The notes beneath the pieces were generated by a model that had not been told where the DNA came from, did not search any database, and was given only the letters and a program-made list of their open reading frames with translations. Below are positions 37,084-45,711 of a stretch of DNA of 64,000 nucleotides, piece by piece. Numbering within the stretch: position 1 is the first letter of the stretch; each line of letters starts with the position of its first letter. Position numbers and translations under genes: made by a program. The DNA comes from Actinomadura luzonensis (GTDB taxonomy: Bacteria; Actinomycetota; Actinomycetes; Streptosporangiales; Streptosporangiaceae): the NCBI RefSeq assembly GCF_022664455.2, contig NZ_JAKRKC020000001.1:2733001-2797000 (forward strand), read 5' to 3'.

Positions 37084-37103
37084 AGAGGCCCTACGGGGCC
37101 TCT
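37084..37103 (+). terminator. Hairpin after attachment copy 2
   Basis: AGAGGCCC and GGGCCTCT pair around TACG, followed by TCTGCGTTTC. The position matches the terminators after copies 1 and 3, but the sequence differs, consistent with a different element end. Confidence 0.6.
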
Positions 37104-37292
37104 TCTGCGTTTCGGGGGCATGTCGCTGTAGGCAGCCCTGAGCGGCCGTTTGTCGGTGGTCGCGCAATACATGCGCAATGATCTTGGGGCTGTTTTCGCA
37201 GGTCGAGGCGGGCGTTTTGGGGGTCGTGTGCCCCAGGAAACGCGAACGGGCCCCGGAGATCATCCGGGGCCCGACGGCTTGTGGGTGGCGTG

Positions 37293-38048
37293 TCATGCCG
37301 CCAGTGCGTCGTCTATTCGTCGGTTCGCGATCTCCTGTTGGCCGTCGATGCACTTGGCGTAGACGCGGAGGAGGACGTCAACGCTGTGGCCCGCCCGCTC
37401 GGCTACCTCCGGGGCCGGAACGCCTGCGTTGAGCCAAAGGGAGACTGCCGCGTGCCGGAGATCGTAGGGGCGCTTGGCGAGCGGCGAGGCGACCTGGGCA
37501 GGCGTGAAGGCGAGCTTCCGGGCCTCCTGCCAGACTTCTGTGTAGGCCGTCGAGGCGACCACCCCGCCGCGCTCGCTCTGGAAGAGCCGGCCGTTCGGAC
37601 CGAGCCCGAATTCGGCTATGTGGTCGCGGAGGATCTTGACCAAGGTCGGCGGGATGGGCACGGGCCGGACGTCATCCTGTCCGCGGTGCTTGAGTCCGCG
37701 TTCCTCGTGGGCATCGCCGGTGTCCGTCCACTGTGTGTTGACCTTCGGCCGGGAGGCGTCGATAAGGAGGCGTCCCCAGTCCGCCTTCGGAAGATCGCAG
37801 TCCTCCTTACGCAGGGCAATGGCCTCGGCGGGTCGGAGGGCGGCGTAGTACATGCACGCGAACAAGGCCGTGAGCCGCCTCCCGCGTCCCCGCCTGCCTA
37901 TGTAGGTCACCGCGGTCAGCAGCTCTTGCGCCTGTCGAGGATTGACCACGATGCGTGGATCCACGGTCTCGGTGGTCTTGGGCGGCTTCCAACTTGATCC
38001 GGTGCAGCGGATTTGCCGAAGCTCATCCAACTCCACGGCGTACTCCAA
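37293..38048 (-). pseudogene. Tyrosine recombinase of element B, N-terminus lost
   Basis: The 251 residues from TTG 38048 hold the end of the core-binding domain (EYAVELDEL) and the whole catalytic domain: R72 (YYAALRPAEAIALR), YDLRHAAVSLWLNAGVP, the second His in AGHSVDVLL and the nucleophile in VYAKC. Reading upstream, the frame continues LRPRHPTRRAVLHAV, as in related integrases, then meets a stop inside the inverted-repeat element at 38110. About 130 N-terminal residues are missing, so arm binding is lost, although the catalytic residues are present. It is clearly related to the element A integrase and likewise reads toward its attachment repeat. Confidence 0.88.
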
Positions 38049-38109
38049 GACTGCGTGCAGGACGGCTCGCCGCGTCGGGTGTCTGGGCCGTAAGTGGCTG
38101 AGCTGGAAG

Positions 38110-38218
38110 CTTGATCATCCCGTCCGTCATCGACCCGGGACAAGCCGAGCAGACCTTGACCCCGTGGCCCAGGCCCGCTTCCCCTCCGGGCGGGTCGAAG
38201 GCAGACGGGATGATCAAG
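38110..38218. mobile_element. 109-bp inverted-repeat element truncating the integrase
   Basis: The sequence begins CTTGATCATCCCGTC and ends with its exact complement (38204-38218), 15 bases perfect, and has no coding capacity. It sits exactly where the integrase reading frame breaks, and no integrase sequence follows on its far side. It is MITE-like in form; a large hairpin terminator is an alternative. No target duplication is evident. Confidence 0.5.
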
Positions 38219-38223
38219 TAGGG

Positions 38224-38547
38224 TCAGTCGTCAAATGCTCCCGTTGCGCCTGCCGCGAACCACATAACCGCGAACACGCCGATGTTGCCCCATGCCCACG
38301 GCCAGAGGGCCTCGATGTTGTAGATGTAAGCCAACAAAGGCAACGCTATGAGGATGATCACCCAAGCGACGCCGATTATCGGTATCTTCTTCCAGACTAG
38401 GGCGAAGGCGCCCCCGATCAAGCCCCATGCTACGACCGCTACCACACAAAACACGATGAAGCCGATGATCCATAGCGCGACGGTTAGGATGGTCCCGGCT
38501 CGATCGCTCGGAGTGTCGAGTGCGCTGAGGAGGATTTGCTGCACCAT
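38224..38547 (-). CDS. Small membrane protein
   Basis: ATG 38547 gives 107 aa (VQQILLSALDTPSDRAGTIL) with three hydrophobic helices (~20-45, ~55-75, ~80-100), including GLIGGAFALVWKKIPIIG. An in-frame extension upstream to 38709 is hydrophilic and without a likely start. No family is recognised. It is the only apparently intact non-IS gene in element B. Confidence 0.55.
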   Translation of the reverse strand: MVQQILLSALDTPSDRAGTILTVALWIIGFIVFCVVAVVAWGLIGGAFALVWKKIPIIGVAWVIILIALPLLAYIYNIEALWPWAWGNIGVFAVMWFAAGATGAFDD

Positions 38548-38880
38548 GGCTCGTGCCTCCGTGAGGGCCACTAGATGATGTGTGGTGCCTCCTACTGTGC
38601 GTGTCGGGCCAGTTGCAGATACAAACTGGCGCTTTTTGTCTAGAACATCTGCAGGCTGATCGTCCTGGCGCGCGCCTCGTGTGCATGCTCTGGGTTCGGC
38701 GGCGGCCACTACAACTGCTGGGCATGCCCCAGAAGGACGCCGGGACGCAGGTTCGATCGCTGTGCAATATGCGTGTAATGATCATGCCCACTGCGTATCC
38801 GCGTGGGGCTACGTCGCAGCTCGCATGCCGTGTCGGCTTGAGAAGAGTCACGAGCTGTAAAACCATCAAAGGAGGTTGCG
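38548..38880. other. Gene-free stretch ahead of the DUF6461 remnant
   Basis: No gene is supported. Part of this stretch (38740-38880, with TAATGATCATG and CAAAGGAGGTTGCG) resembles 44290-44390, which precedes a second, shorter remnant of the same gene. The ribosome site AAAGGAGG at 38868-38875 serves the following gene. Confidence 0.5.
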
Positions 38881-39137
38881 GTGGTCGACCCCCTCGTTCA
38901 GTTTCGTTGGTTGGAAGCTTCGCCAGGAGTAGGAGACCGTGAGGATCTGCTCGGCGAGATTTTCTGTGTGTCCTTTTTTCGCGGCTCGAACCTGCTGAGG
39001 TGCTGCGACGCTTCGGGGCCGGACGCCCAGGGCGGGAGATGACCTTCCATGAACTCCGTGTCAAGGTTTGGGAGTCGGCAGGGGTCGGCAACGACTATGT
39101 CGGTGTCGTCCAGGTCGGTGAACCGCCCCGGCTTTGA
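38881..39137 (+). pseudogene. DUF6461-family gene, 5' part, frameshifted and cut by an IS3 element
   Basis: GTG 38881, with a strong ribosome site, begins VDPLVQFRWLEASPG and LLGEIFCVSFFRG. One base is missing near 38984; the next frame continues LEPAEVLRRFGAGRPGREMT and VWESAGVGNDYVGVVQVGE up to the IS at 39138. The 3' part is at 40422-40840. DUF6461 proteins are actinobacterial, of unknown function, and often near other accessory genes. The order and spacing of motifs fit the family. It is dead in its present form. Confidence 0.7.
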
Positions 39138-39145
39138 TGGAGACC

Positions 39146-40066
39146 TCAGCGGTTGATTGCTAGGGCTTCGTTGGGGTGGTGCTGAGCGTAGTAGATCGCC
39201 TCGAACTCCTCGGGCGGGAGGTGTCCGATGGCTGAGTGCAGGCGGGTCGTGTTGAACCAGGCCACCCATTCAGCGGTGGCCAGTTCCACCTCAGCCAGGC
39301 TGCGCCACGGGCCCCGGGGCTTGATCAGCTCGGTCTTGTAGAGGCCGATATGCGATTCCATCAGGGCGTTGTCGAGCGCGTCGCCGACCGTGCCGATGGA
39401 GGCGTCGATGCCGGCCGCCAGCAGATGGGTGGTGAACCGGAAAGAGGTGTATTGACTGCCCGCGTCCGAGTGATGAACCAGTCCCGGCCCGGCCGGGTGG
39501 CCGGTGCGCTCACGCCGCCACAGGGCCATGTCCAGGGCGTCCAGCACGAGCGTGGTGTGCTTGGTCAGCGAGGCGGCCCAGCCGACGATCGCCCGGGAGT
39601 AGATGTCGACGACGAACGCGACGTAGACCACCCCGCACCAGGCCGTCACGTGGGTGAAGTCGGCCACCCAGGTGGCGTTCGGCTGCTGGGCGGTGAAGTC
39701 GCGCTGCAGCCGGTCGGCCGCCCGCTCGTGCCCGGGATCGGGCGTGGTGGTGCGGATCTTCTTGCCCCGCCGGGCGCCGTGCAGGCCGAGTGCGCGCATC
39801 CGGCGCTCGACGGTGCAGCGGGCCACCCGATGCCCCTCGCGCAGCAGTTGCTGCCAGACTTTGCGGGCGCCGTAGACGCCGTAGTTGGCGGTGTGGATGC
39901 GCTGGATGTGGGCGTCCAGTTCGGCGTCGCGCACCGCCCGCGTCGAGGGCGGGCGCCTCTTGGCGGCGTAGTAGGTGCTGGTGGAGATGGGGCAGCCGTG
40001 CTCGGTCAGGACACGGCAGATCGGCTCGACACCGAACACGCCGGCGTGCTGGTCGATGAAGGTCAC
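39146..40066 (-). CDS. IS3-family transposase OrfB
   Basis: This 306-aa protein begins MTFIDQHAGVFGVEPICRVL and has HTH_21 (YGVYGARKVWQQLLREGHRVA) and an rve core with Asp (ATWVADFTHVTAW), Asp (LVHHSDAGSQYTSF) and Glu (NALMESHIGLYKTELI). The start overlaps the orfA stop. It is complete and resembles the orfB common in actinomycetes (IS3 group). Confidence 0.94.
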   Translation of the reverse strand: MTFIDQHAGVFGVEPICRVLTEHGCPISTSTYYAAKRRPPSTRAVRDAELDAHIQRIHTANYGVYGARKVWQQLLREGHRVARCTVERRMRALGLHGARRGKKIRTTTPDPGHERAADRLQRDFTAQQPNATWVADFTHVTAWCGVVYVAFVVDIYSRAIVGWAASLTKHTTLVLDALDMALWRRERTGHPAGPGLVHHSDAGSQYTSFRFTTHLLAAGIDASIGTVGDALDNALMESHIGLYKTELIKPRGPWRSLAEVELATAEWVAWFNTTRLHSAIGHLPPEEFEAIYYAQHHPNEALAINR

Positions 40067-40389
40067 GAGTGCGTGTGCGGCCGGTCGAGCTCGGCCGCGA
40101 AGAAAGCCGATGCGGCCTTCAGGATCTCGTTCGCCCGCCGCAGTTCGGCGTTCTCCCGGCGCAACCGCTTCAGCTCGGCCGACTCGTCCGTCGTGCGGCC
40201 GGGCCGGCTGCCCTCATCGATCTGCGCCTGGCGGACCCAGGTACGCAGTGTCTCCGCGGTGCCGATGCCGAGCTTGGTCGCCACCGCGTTGATCGTGGCC
40301 CACTCGGTCGGGTAATCCGGCCGCACCTCGGCGACCATCCGCACCGCCCGGCGGCGCAGCTCGGCGGGATAGGGAGACTTACCAGGCAT
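40063..40389 (-). CDS. IS3-family transposase OrfA
   Basis: This 108-aa protein has a helix-turn-helix (YPAELRRRAVRMVAEVRPDY, TKLGIGTAETLRTWVRQAQ) and a C-terminal coiled coil (ELKRLRRENAELRRANEILK) ending ELDRPHTHS. It overlaps orfB by 4 bases, so production of the fused transposase would need frameshifting. Confidence 0.92.
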   Translation of the reverse strand: MPGKSPYPAELRRRAVRMVAEVRPDYPTEWATINAVATKLGIGTAETLRTWVRQAQIDEGSRPGRTTDESAELKRLRRENAELRRANEILKAASAFFAAELDRPHTHS

Positions 40390-40421
40390 GGACTTGATCC
40401 TCTCAAGAGATCAAGTCTCCA

Positions 40422-40840
40422 CCGAACCCGGGGCGATTCACGGTGAGTGGAGCGTGGCCGTCGAACCGGGAGGCTTCCAGGCGGTGCTGGCCGAGCCGCT
40501 GACCGGGCTGTCTCGGGGATGCGAGGTGGTTACCGTGGGACGGCACGATTATGCGGAGGACAGCTTCGTGTATGCGGTAGATGGCGAGGTCGTCACGAGG
40601 TTCGCGCCGCACCTGCCAGGCACTCGGTGGGGCAGTGACCCGGACCGGATCAACGAGCTCATGCGTGAAACCGGCTTGCCTCCGGAGAAGTTGGATAAAG
40701 AGGCATGGGAGGCGACCTGGGATGACAGGTTCACCAACAGGATCTCGCGTGCGTTCTTGCTGGCAGCCAAGATCACTGGCGTGGTGTTCACTCCCAGCGT
40801 CCTCGACGAGCCCCTACTTGTCGGGGCCATCAGTCAGTGA
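40422..40840 (+). pseudogene. DUF6461-family gene, 3' part
   Basis: Continuing from 39137 after the IS, the frame reads EPGAIHGEWSVAVEPGGFQ, then FVYAVDGEVVTRFAPHLPG, GSDPDRINELMRETGLPP and ends in a helical segment (FTNRISRAFLLAAKITG). These are the C-terminal DUF6461 motifs. A start inside the IS at 40388 is accidental. Together with 38881-39137 the gene would encode about 220 residues. Confidence 0.7.
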
Positions 40841-41177
40841 TCACGAGGAGCGTGCACTGGTGTTGCGGGTGGCTACCAAGTCCACCCGGTTTACCGCCGA
40901 TCCGAGTTCAAAGCGCCGGTCCTCTACAGGTGGAAGGCCCTCTCTCCCGATAGATCGGGCGGTTCCTGGGGGCGATCGTGGCTGGCTAACACCATGTTCG
41001 ACTGCATTCCGGCCGACGAGTGGCGCATCCACTGACCCGCTCGTGTGGGACGACCACTCAGCGCGCTCCATCTAATGATCCGGAGTATGCCCGGAATGAT
41101 CTTAGAGGTACATGGCTTGGGTACCGCCCCACCGCACGTGGGTGGGCAAGTGGAACCGGAACGTGTGACGCCCTGTG
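40841..41177. other. Gene-free end of element B
   Basis: No gene is supported in these 337 bases. CTAATGATCC at about 41070 recalls the TAATGATCAT words at about 38775 and 44308, which suggests related non-coding sequence at all three places. Otherwise nothing is seen. Confidence 0.45.
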
Positions 41178-41222
41178 AAACCGTCGGCTCAGCCTACGCA
41201 AGTTCGAACATTGCACCTGACA
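41178..41222 (+). repeat. Attachment-site copy 3 (attR), degraded
   Basis: This copy matches the tRNA-Tyr 3' half at 43 of 45 positions; C to A changes at 41210 and 41220 disturb the T arm and acceptor stem. It is followed by a terminator and ~130 bases similar to the DNA after the real tRNA, so it is probably the original chromosomal side of the integration site. Confidence 0.85.
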
Positions 41223-41233
41223 CATCAGCGGGA

Positions 41234-41272
41234 AGAGGCCCGTCACCAGCGGAAACGCGGTGGCGGGCCTCT
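41234..41272 (+). terminator. Terminator hairpin after attachment copy 3
   Basis: AGAGGCCCGTCACC and GGTGGCGGGCCTCT pair with one G-T, followed by CGCTTTGTG. It is nearly identical to 17218-17256. Confidence 0.7.
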
Positions 41273-41362
41273 CGCTTTGTGTCCGGCTGCCCACGGCCGG
41301 CACCGGCGGCGTACGGCTGATCGTGCCCAACGCTGCATCATTCGTAAGCCGACGACGGCCCC

Positions 41363-41539
41363 CTACCGAGCGCGGAGGGAAGAGCCGGGGACGCACCAGA
41401 CCACGACGCGGTACGTGGTGTGGTCGAAAGGTGCGTCATTGGTGAGGGGATGTTCGAAGTCGGCCAGACGATCCAGGTCCATGAACAATTCCGCAGCTCT
41501 GGGCGTGGTCTCAGTCAGGGGTATGAACTTCGCAGGCAT
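41363..41539 (-). CDS. Possible small protein
   Basis: ATG 41539 gives 58 aa: PAKFIPLTETTPRAAELFMD, then LDRLADFEHPLTNDAPFDHT and YRVVVWCVPG. Composition is natural rather than Arg/Pro-rich, but no family is recognised and there is no clear ribosome site. It may be a remnant. Confidence 0.3.
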   Translation of the reverse strand: MPAKFIPLTETTPRAAELFMDLDRLADFEHPLTNDAPFDHTTYRVVVWCVPGSSLRAR

Positions 41540-41890
41540 GCTGGCTGATGCCAAGGCAGGCGACCACACGTGATGCGTCCGGAGCTAGGAAAAGCTGAAA
41601 GTGATAGGCGAGTTCCGGACGATGCCCGGGATGAGGTGTTGCCGTCCGTAGGAGCTGAGCTGGGTGACTGCCTCCTCGAAGCCGAGGGATGGGATCTCTA
41701 GCCGGTGGGTGAGATGGGCGCGGCGCTGGTAAGTCCTGGTCAGGTGGAGGGCCTCGACCGGGTCCGGTCATATTTTGAAATGGGTGTAGCTCTTTCTCAG
41801 TGAGTGCCTGAGCTGGACTTTTGTGGCCGTGACTGTTTCGTCCAAGAACCGCCTTCTACTGTGAGTGCAGACGGTGAGGCGGTGGTGACG

Positions 41891-42469
41891 ATGGGCTCGT
41901 TGCTCGAGGAGTTGGCACGGCGTGAGGCTGTGGCCCGGCAGCGGATCGAGGAGATCCGCGAGCAGATCGCCGCGTTGGAGTCACGGCTGGAGGATGAGCA
42001 CGATCGGCTGTCACGGCTGGCAATCACCCGGGAGACGGTGGAGGAGATCTTGGGTGAGGCAGCCGAATTGGCCGCTGAGCCCAGCGAAACGGCCCCGATC
42101 AGCGCGGCCGGTGCGGTGCCGGTGCGGCCAGCGGTGCTCGGTGTGGTGACGGTGCCGCCGTGGCAGGCGGGCATGAGTGCGGCGATGCTGCCGCGCGCGT
42201 ACCGGGACGCGGTGGAGATCATGGCCGATGCCGGGCGGGCGATGCGGGCCGGGCAGATCGCGGTGGCAATGGGCTTGCCGGATGAGGCCGCCAAGCGGGA
42301 AGGACTGCGCTCCAAACTGAAGCGCCTGGTGGAACGCGGCTGGGCCCGGGAGGAAGGACCGGGCTTGTTCATGGTGATCGAGCCGGTGGCGCGTGAGGTG
42401 TCCGGGCAGGGCGACGGATGGTCACGGGACGGCATCGCGGCGTCATCTGCTTCGTCACCGGGCGGGTGA
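41891..42469 (+). CDS. Passenger protein: coiled coil plus winged helix
   Basis: This 192-aa protein (ATG 41891; GTG codons at 41882 and 41885 are alternatives) begins GSLLEELARREAVARQRIEE. A coiled coil spans residues ~1-45 (REQIAALESRLEDEHDRLSR). A Pro/Ala linker follows, then a winged-helix-like domain (~105-170: AYRDAVEIMADAGRAMRAG, IAVAMGLPDEAAKREGLRSK, LKRLVERGWAREEGPGLF). It lies inside the inverted ends of the ISKra4-type element and upstream of the transposase, so it moves with it. A regulator of transposition or a partner that binds the ends is plausible but unproven. Confidence 0.75.
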   Translation: MGSLLEELARREAVARQRIEEIREQIAALESRLEDEHDRLSRLAITRETVEEILGEAAELAAEPSETAPISAAGAVPVRPAVLGVVTVPPWQAGMSAAMLPRAYRDAVEIMADAGRAMRAGQIAVAMGLPDEAAKREGLRSKLKRLVERGWAREEGPGLFMVIEPVAREVSGQGDGWSRDGIAASSASSPGG

Positions 42470-42539
42470 TTGCGGCAGGGCTCTTCCGCCGTCAGGTTCA
42501 AAGGTGCCAACCACATGTCCCCGGCGGAAGAAGAGCCCT

Positions 42540-44128
42540 ATGCAGGCACCGTACGACACCGAGGTCACCACTGACGTCTTTGCGGAGGCGAGGAACACCT
42601 TCAACTGTCTCATCGGACAGCTCACCGGCACGGCGTCCGCGACGCTGACCCATGACCGGCTGGAGGAGACGATCGTCGAGCAGGGCCGTGAGAGCGGAAG
42701 AGGAGGACAGCGAGAGGAGGGAGGGAGGAGGAGCTGCAGCGCCAGATGCTGCAAGCACACCTTGATCTGCGGGCGTTGCGCGAGCGGCAGCAGGCGCACC
42801 ACGCCCGCCAGGACCGCCAGGACGCCACGACCGCCGGAGTGACCGGGCCGGACGGCGTGGCGCGGCGGCGGCTGGAGAGCGGGCATCACCGCTTGCTGGC
42901 CACCGTCGTGGGGACGGTGACGGTCACCCGATGTGCCTGGCGCGCCCCCGGCGTGCGCAACGTATACCCGGCCGATGTTGCCTTGTCGCTGCCGGCGGTG
43001 CGGCACTCGGCCGGGCTGGCCAGGCTGGCGGTCATCGAGACGGTGCGCGGCTCGTTCGACGCCGCCCACGCCTCCCTCGTCGCGCGCTGCGGCAGCGTGA
43101 TCGGCAAACGGCAGATCGAGCAGGCTATCGTGGCGGCCGCGGTCGATGTCGATGCCTTCTACGCCGCGCAGACGCCCGTTCCGTGCATCGCGTCCACGGT
43201 GCTGGCGATCAGCGTGGACGGCAAGGGCATCGCGATGCGCCCCGAGGCGCTGCGGCCGGCGACTGCCAAGGCCGCCCGCGCCCGCGCCACCTTCCGGACC
43301 CGGCTGGCGGCAGGGGAGAAACCGGCCCGCAAGCGGATGGCCACCCTCGGGGTGGTCTACGACGCCGAGCCCGCGCCCCGCCGGCCGCACGATGTGATCG
43401 CCGTACCTGGCGGCCGGGCCGGGCAGCGCCTGCCACGGGCCAGGCCGTCCGCGATGCGTAAGTGGCTGTGCGGCTCGATCGTCACCGGCCCCGGCCCGGT
43501 GATCGCCAAGGTCTTCGACCACGCCGAAGCCCGTGACCCCGGCCATGCCCGTCCTTGGGTCGTGCTCGTCGACGGAGCCCGTCACCAGCTCGATCTGATC
43601 GCGGCGGAGGCCGCCCGCCGCGGCATCGGCGTCCATGTCGTGATCGATTTCGTGCACGTCCTGGAGAAGTTATGGGCTGCCGCCTGGAGCCTGCATCCGC
43701 CCGCGGCTCCGGCCGCGGAGGACTGGGTCGCCGGCCACGCCCTTGCCCTGCTGGCCGGGCACACCGGCCACGTCATCACCGCGCTAACCGCGCAGGCCAG
43801 CACAGCTGGCGCGCAGCGCCGCGACGGCATCGACGCCTGCATCCGCTACCTGACCAACAACTTCGAGCACCTGCGCTACGACCAGGTACTCGAAGCGGGA
43901 TGGCCGATCGCGACCGGCGTGATAGAGGGAGCGTGCCGTCATCTGATCGCAGACAGATTCGACCTGGCCGGGGCACGCTGGGGTCTGGCCGGAGCAGAAG
44001 CGGTGCTGAAACTCCGCGCTCTGATCGCGAACGGTCATCTTGAGAAGTACTGGCATTTTCACCTCGCCCGGCAACACGAACGTGTCCACCAGAGCGACTA
44101 CCAGGACGGATACTCCCTCACGGCTTGA
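42540..44128 (+). pseudogene. ISKra4-family transposase, probably frameshifted
   Basis: The N-terminus starts at ATG 42540 (TDVFAEARNTFNCLIGQLTG, LEETIVEQGRE) and shifts by -1 somewhere in a purine-rich tract (42690-42740, GAGGAGGGAGGGAGGAGG) into the frame from 42746 with QAHLDLRALRERQQ. The catalytic part follows: AISVDGKGIAMRPEALR (Asp), WVVLVDGARHQLDLI (Asp), DFVHVLEKLWAAAWSLH and TGVIEGACRHLIADRFDLAG (Glu). All key residues are there. Either an indel has killed it or a frameshift is used to make it. Confidence 0.82.
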
Positions 44129-44168
44129 TCGCTGCACTCACCGAGAAAGAGCCACACCCTTTTGAAAT

Positions 44169-44714
44169 AGGCTCCAGCGGTGAGCGCTTGACGGCACGCA
44201 AGGCATGCTTTTCCTCCTGTGCTGTCGAGAAGTTGAACGAGTGTCTCTCTATCCACCAGGGCAGCGTACGCATGACCCGGTCCCCGGGAACCGTGCGATA
44301 CGCGTCTAATGATCATGTTGCGGGAGAGTGCCGGTATCGCTCTGCACCCGCCGTGATGGTCATTAGCGCAACCCTCCAAGGAGGTTGCGGTGGCCGATCT
44401 CCTCGCCCCGCTCCGTGGGTTGGGAGCCTCGCCAGGAGACGGCTTGCTGCGCCGTTCGCCCAAGGCGGGAGATGACCTGCGGGCGGTGGATTCACAGGGC
44501 GGGTACTTCTGGGGCGGTCATGCAGCGGTCCAGGTGGTGGTACGGGAGCCGGCGCATGCCCGTTTGGTCGTGGGTGACGGTCAGCGCGGTCACCGCGGCC
44601 ATGACGGAGCTCGAGCGCCGGACCCGTCACAGGAGGCGGGAACTCCCCAGCTCCACTCCGCACGTCAGAGGACCCCGCGCTGTTCGGTGCGGGATTGTCG
44701 GCGGGGTCAGGTGG
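44169..44714. other. Remnant DNA between the ISKra4-type element and the right core
   Basis: On the minus strand an open stretch (ALVDRETLVQLLDSTGGKAC, ALTAGAYFK) is cut by the ISKra4 insertion; on the far side of the IS (41575-41772) the same strand reads PDPVEALHLTRTYQRRAHLT after one stop, so a small decayed gene was hit. At 44377 a ribosome site and GTG 44391 begin a second, short DUF6461-like start (ADLLAPLRGLGASPG) that degenerates after about 20 codons. No intact gene is present. Confidence 0.5.
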
Positions 44715-45620
44715 TCAGGTGGTCAGTTGGGCGAGGGCCAGGGTGTGTGCTCGGGTGAGGGATTCGGGGGCCGGGCAGGGGACGTCCGGTTGTACGCCGG
44801 TGCCCTCCCAGTTGGTGCCGGAGACGGGGTTGATGGCGCGGCCGGTGGGGACGGTGGCTTCCAGGTGGGGGTGGACGGTCCAGCCTTTGCAGGGGTGGGC
44901 GCCGCCGCGGGTGGGTTCGCCGACGACGGTGGCGCGGCCGAGCTGTTGCAGGTCGTAGGTCAGTTCCTCGGCGGCGGAGAAGGTGGTGGCGCTGGACAGC
45001 ACGTACAGCGGTTTGCTGCCGCCGAACCGCGCGCCGGGGACGTGCGGCAGGCTCCAGGACTGTTCGGTGCGCTCGCCGCTGCGCCAGTACATGGTGTTGA
45101 GGTGGGTGCGTTCGTCCAGGAGGTAGCTGCAGACGAAGGCGACGGTGTCCGGGTCGCCGCCCCGGTTGCCGCGGAGGTCGACGATCAACGCCTGGGCGCG
45201 GGCGGCCAGGGTGAGGGCGGCGGTCAGGGGCTCGGCGGCCCAGTCCAGCGGGAACAGCATCGGAGCCAGCTCCACCACGGCGACTCCTCCGTGGAGCAGC
45301 TCCACGCGAGGTGCGCCGCCCAGGGAGGTGTCGAAGTCGCGGCGGATGGATTCCAGGGTCGCCGCGCCCTGCTCGGGGGAGACCGGGTCGGCGTGGTACT
45401 TCAGTCTCAGGTGTTTGTCGCCGTTGACGGACTGCAGGTCCGCGGTGACCAGCCGGGCGAGTTTCTCGGCGTCGCCGACGTCGTAGGCGCCCTCGGCGAG
45501 GCGTCGCCGTAGCAGGTCGGCGAGCTGCTCGGCGGTCTCGGGGAAGACGTAGTGCTCGGTCACCAGCCGGGCTGTCTCGTCGATGACGGGGGCGGGTCGC
45601 AGGTGGGTCAGAGTCGTCAT
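44715..45620 (-). CDS. S41-family serine peptidase
   Basis: This 301-aa protein has the S41 (tail-specific/IRBP-like) fold. The N-terminal helical part is ETARLVTEHYVFPETAEQLA; the core includes ALIVDLRGNRGGDPDTVAF and the nucleophile region LSSATTFSAAEELTYDLQQLG (Ser in SAAE context), then GEPTRGGAHP. No signal peptide or PDZ domain is visible, which fits the short cytoplasmic-type S41 proteins of actinomycetes. Its natural substrate is unknown. It is the first ordinary chromosomal gene right of the island. Confidence 0.88.
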   Translation of the reverse strand: MTTLTHLRPAPVIDETARLVTEHYVFPETAEQLADLLRRRLAEGAYDVGDAEKLARLVTADLQSVNGDKHLRLKYHADPVSPEQGAATLESIRRDFDTSLGGAPRVELLHGGVAVVELAPMLFPLDWAAEPLTAALTLAARAQALIVDLRGNRGGDPDTVAFVCSYLLDERTHLNTMYWRSGERTEQSWSLPHVPGARFGGSKPLYVLSSATTFSAAEELTYDLQQLGRATVVGEPTRGGAHPCKGWTVHPHLEATVPTGRAINPVSGTNWEGTGVQPDVPCPAPESLTRAHTLALAQLTT

Positions 45621-45711
45621 GGCCGGGAGTAGATCAGGGGCGTGACGAGAGCGTCAAAGCCGCTCGGACGCCTTCGGCAGGCGCGGTCGGCCCTGCCGGG
45701 TCGTGGGCGGG

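Larger units (their letters stand above)
39138..40421 (-). mobile_element. IS3-family element in the DUF6461 gene
   Basis: A 1284-base element bounded by TGGAGAC (39138-39144) and GTCTCCA (40415-40421), with overlapping orfA and orfB. Its proteins differ clearly from those of the IS3 element in cas3, so it is a different member of the family. No obvious 3-bp duplication flanks it. Confidence 0.88.
41782..44159 (+). mobile_element. ISKra4-type insertion sequence with a passenger gene
   Basis: The element is 2378 bases. Its ends are inverted repeats: GGGTGTAGCTCTTTCTC plus AGTGAGTGC on the left, and on the other strand GGGTGTGGCTCTTTCTC plus GGTGAGTGC on the right (two differences in 26). TTTTGAAAT stands immediately outside on both sides (41773-41781 and 44160-44168), a perfect 9-bp target duplication. 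Inside are a winged-helix protein gene and a frameshifted transposase gene, both on the + strand. Confidence 0.92.
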
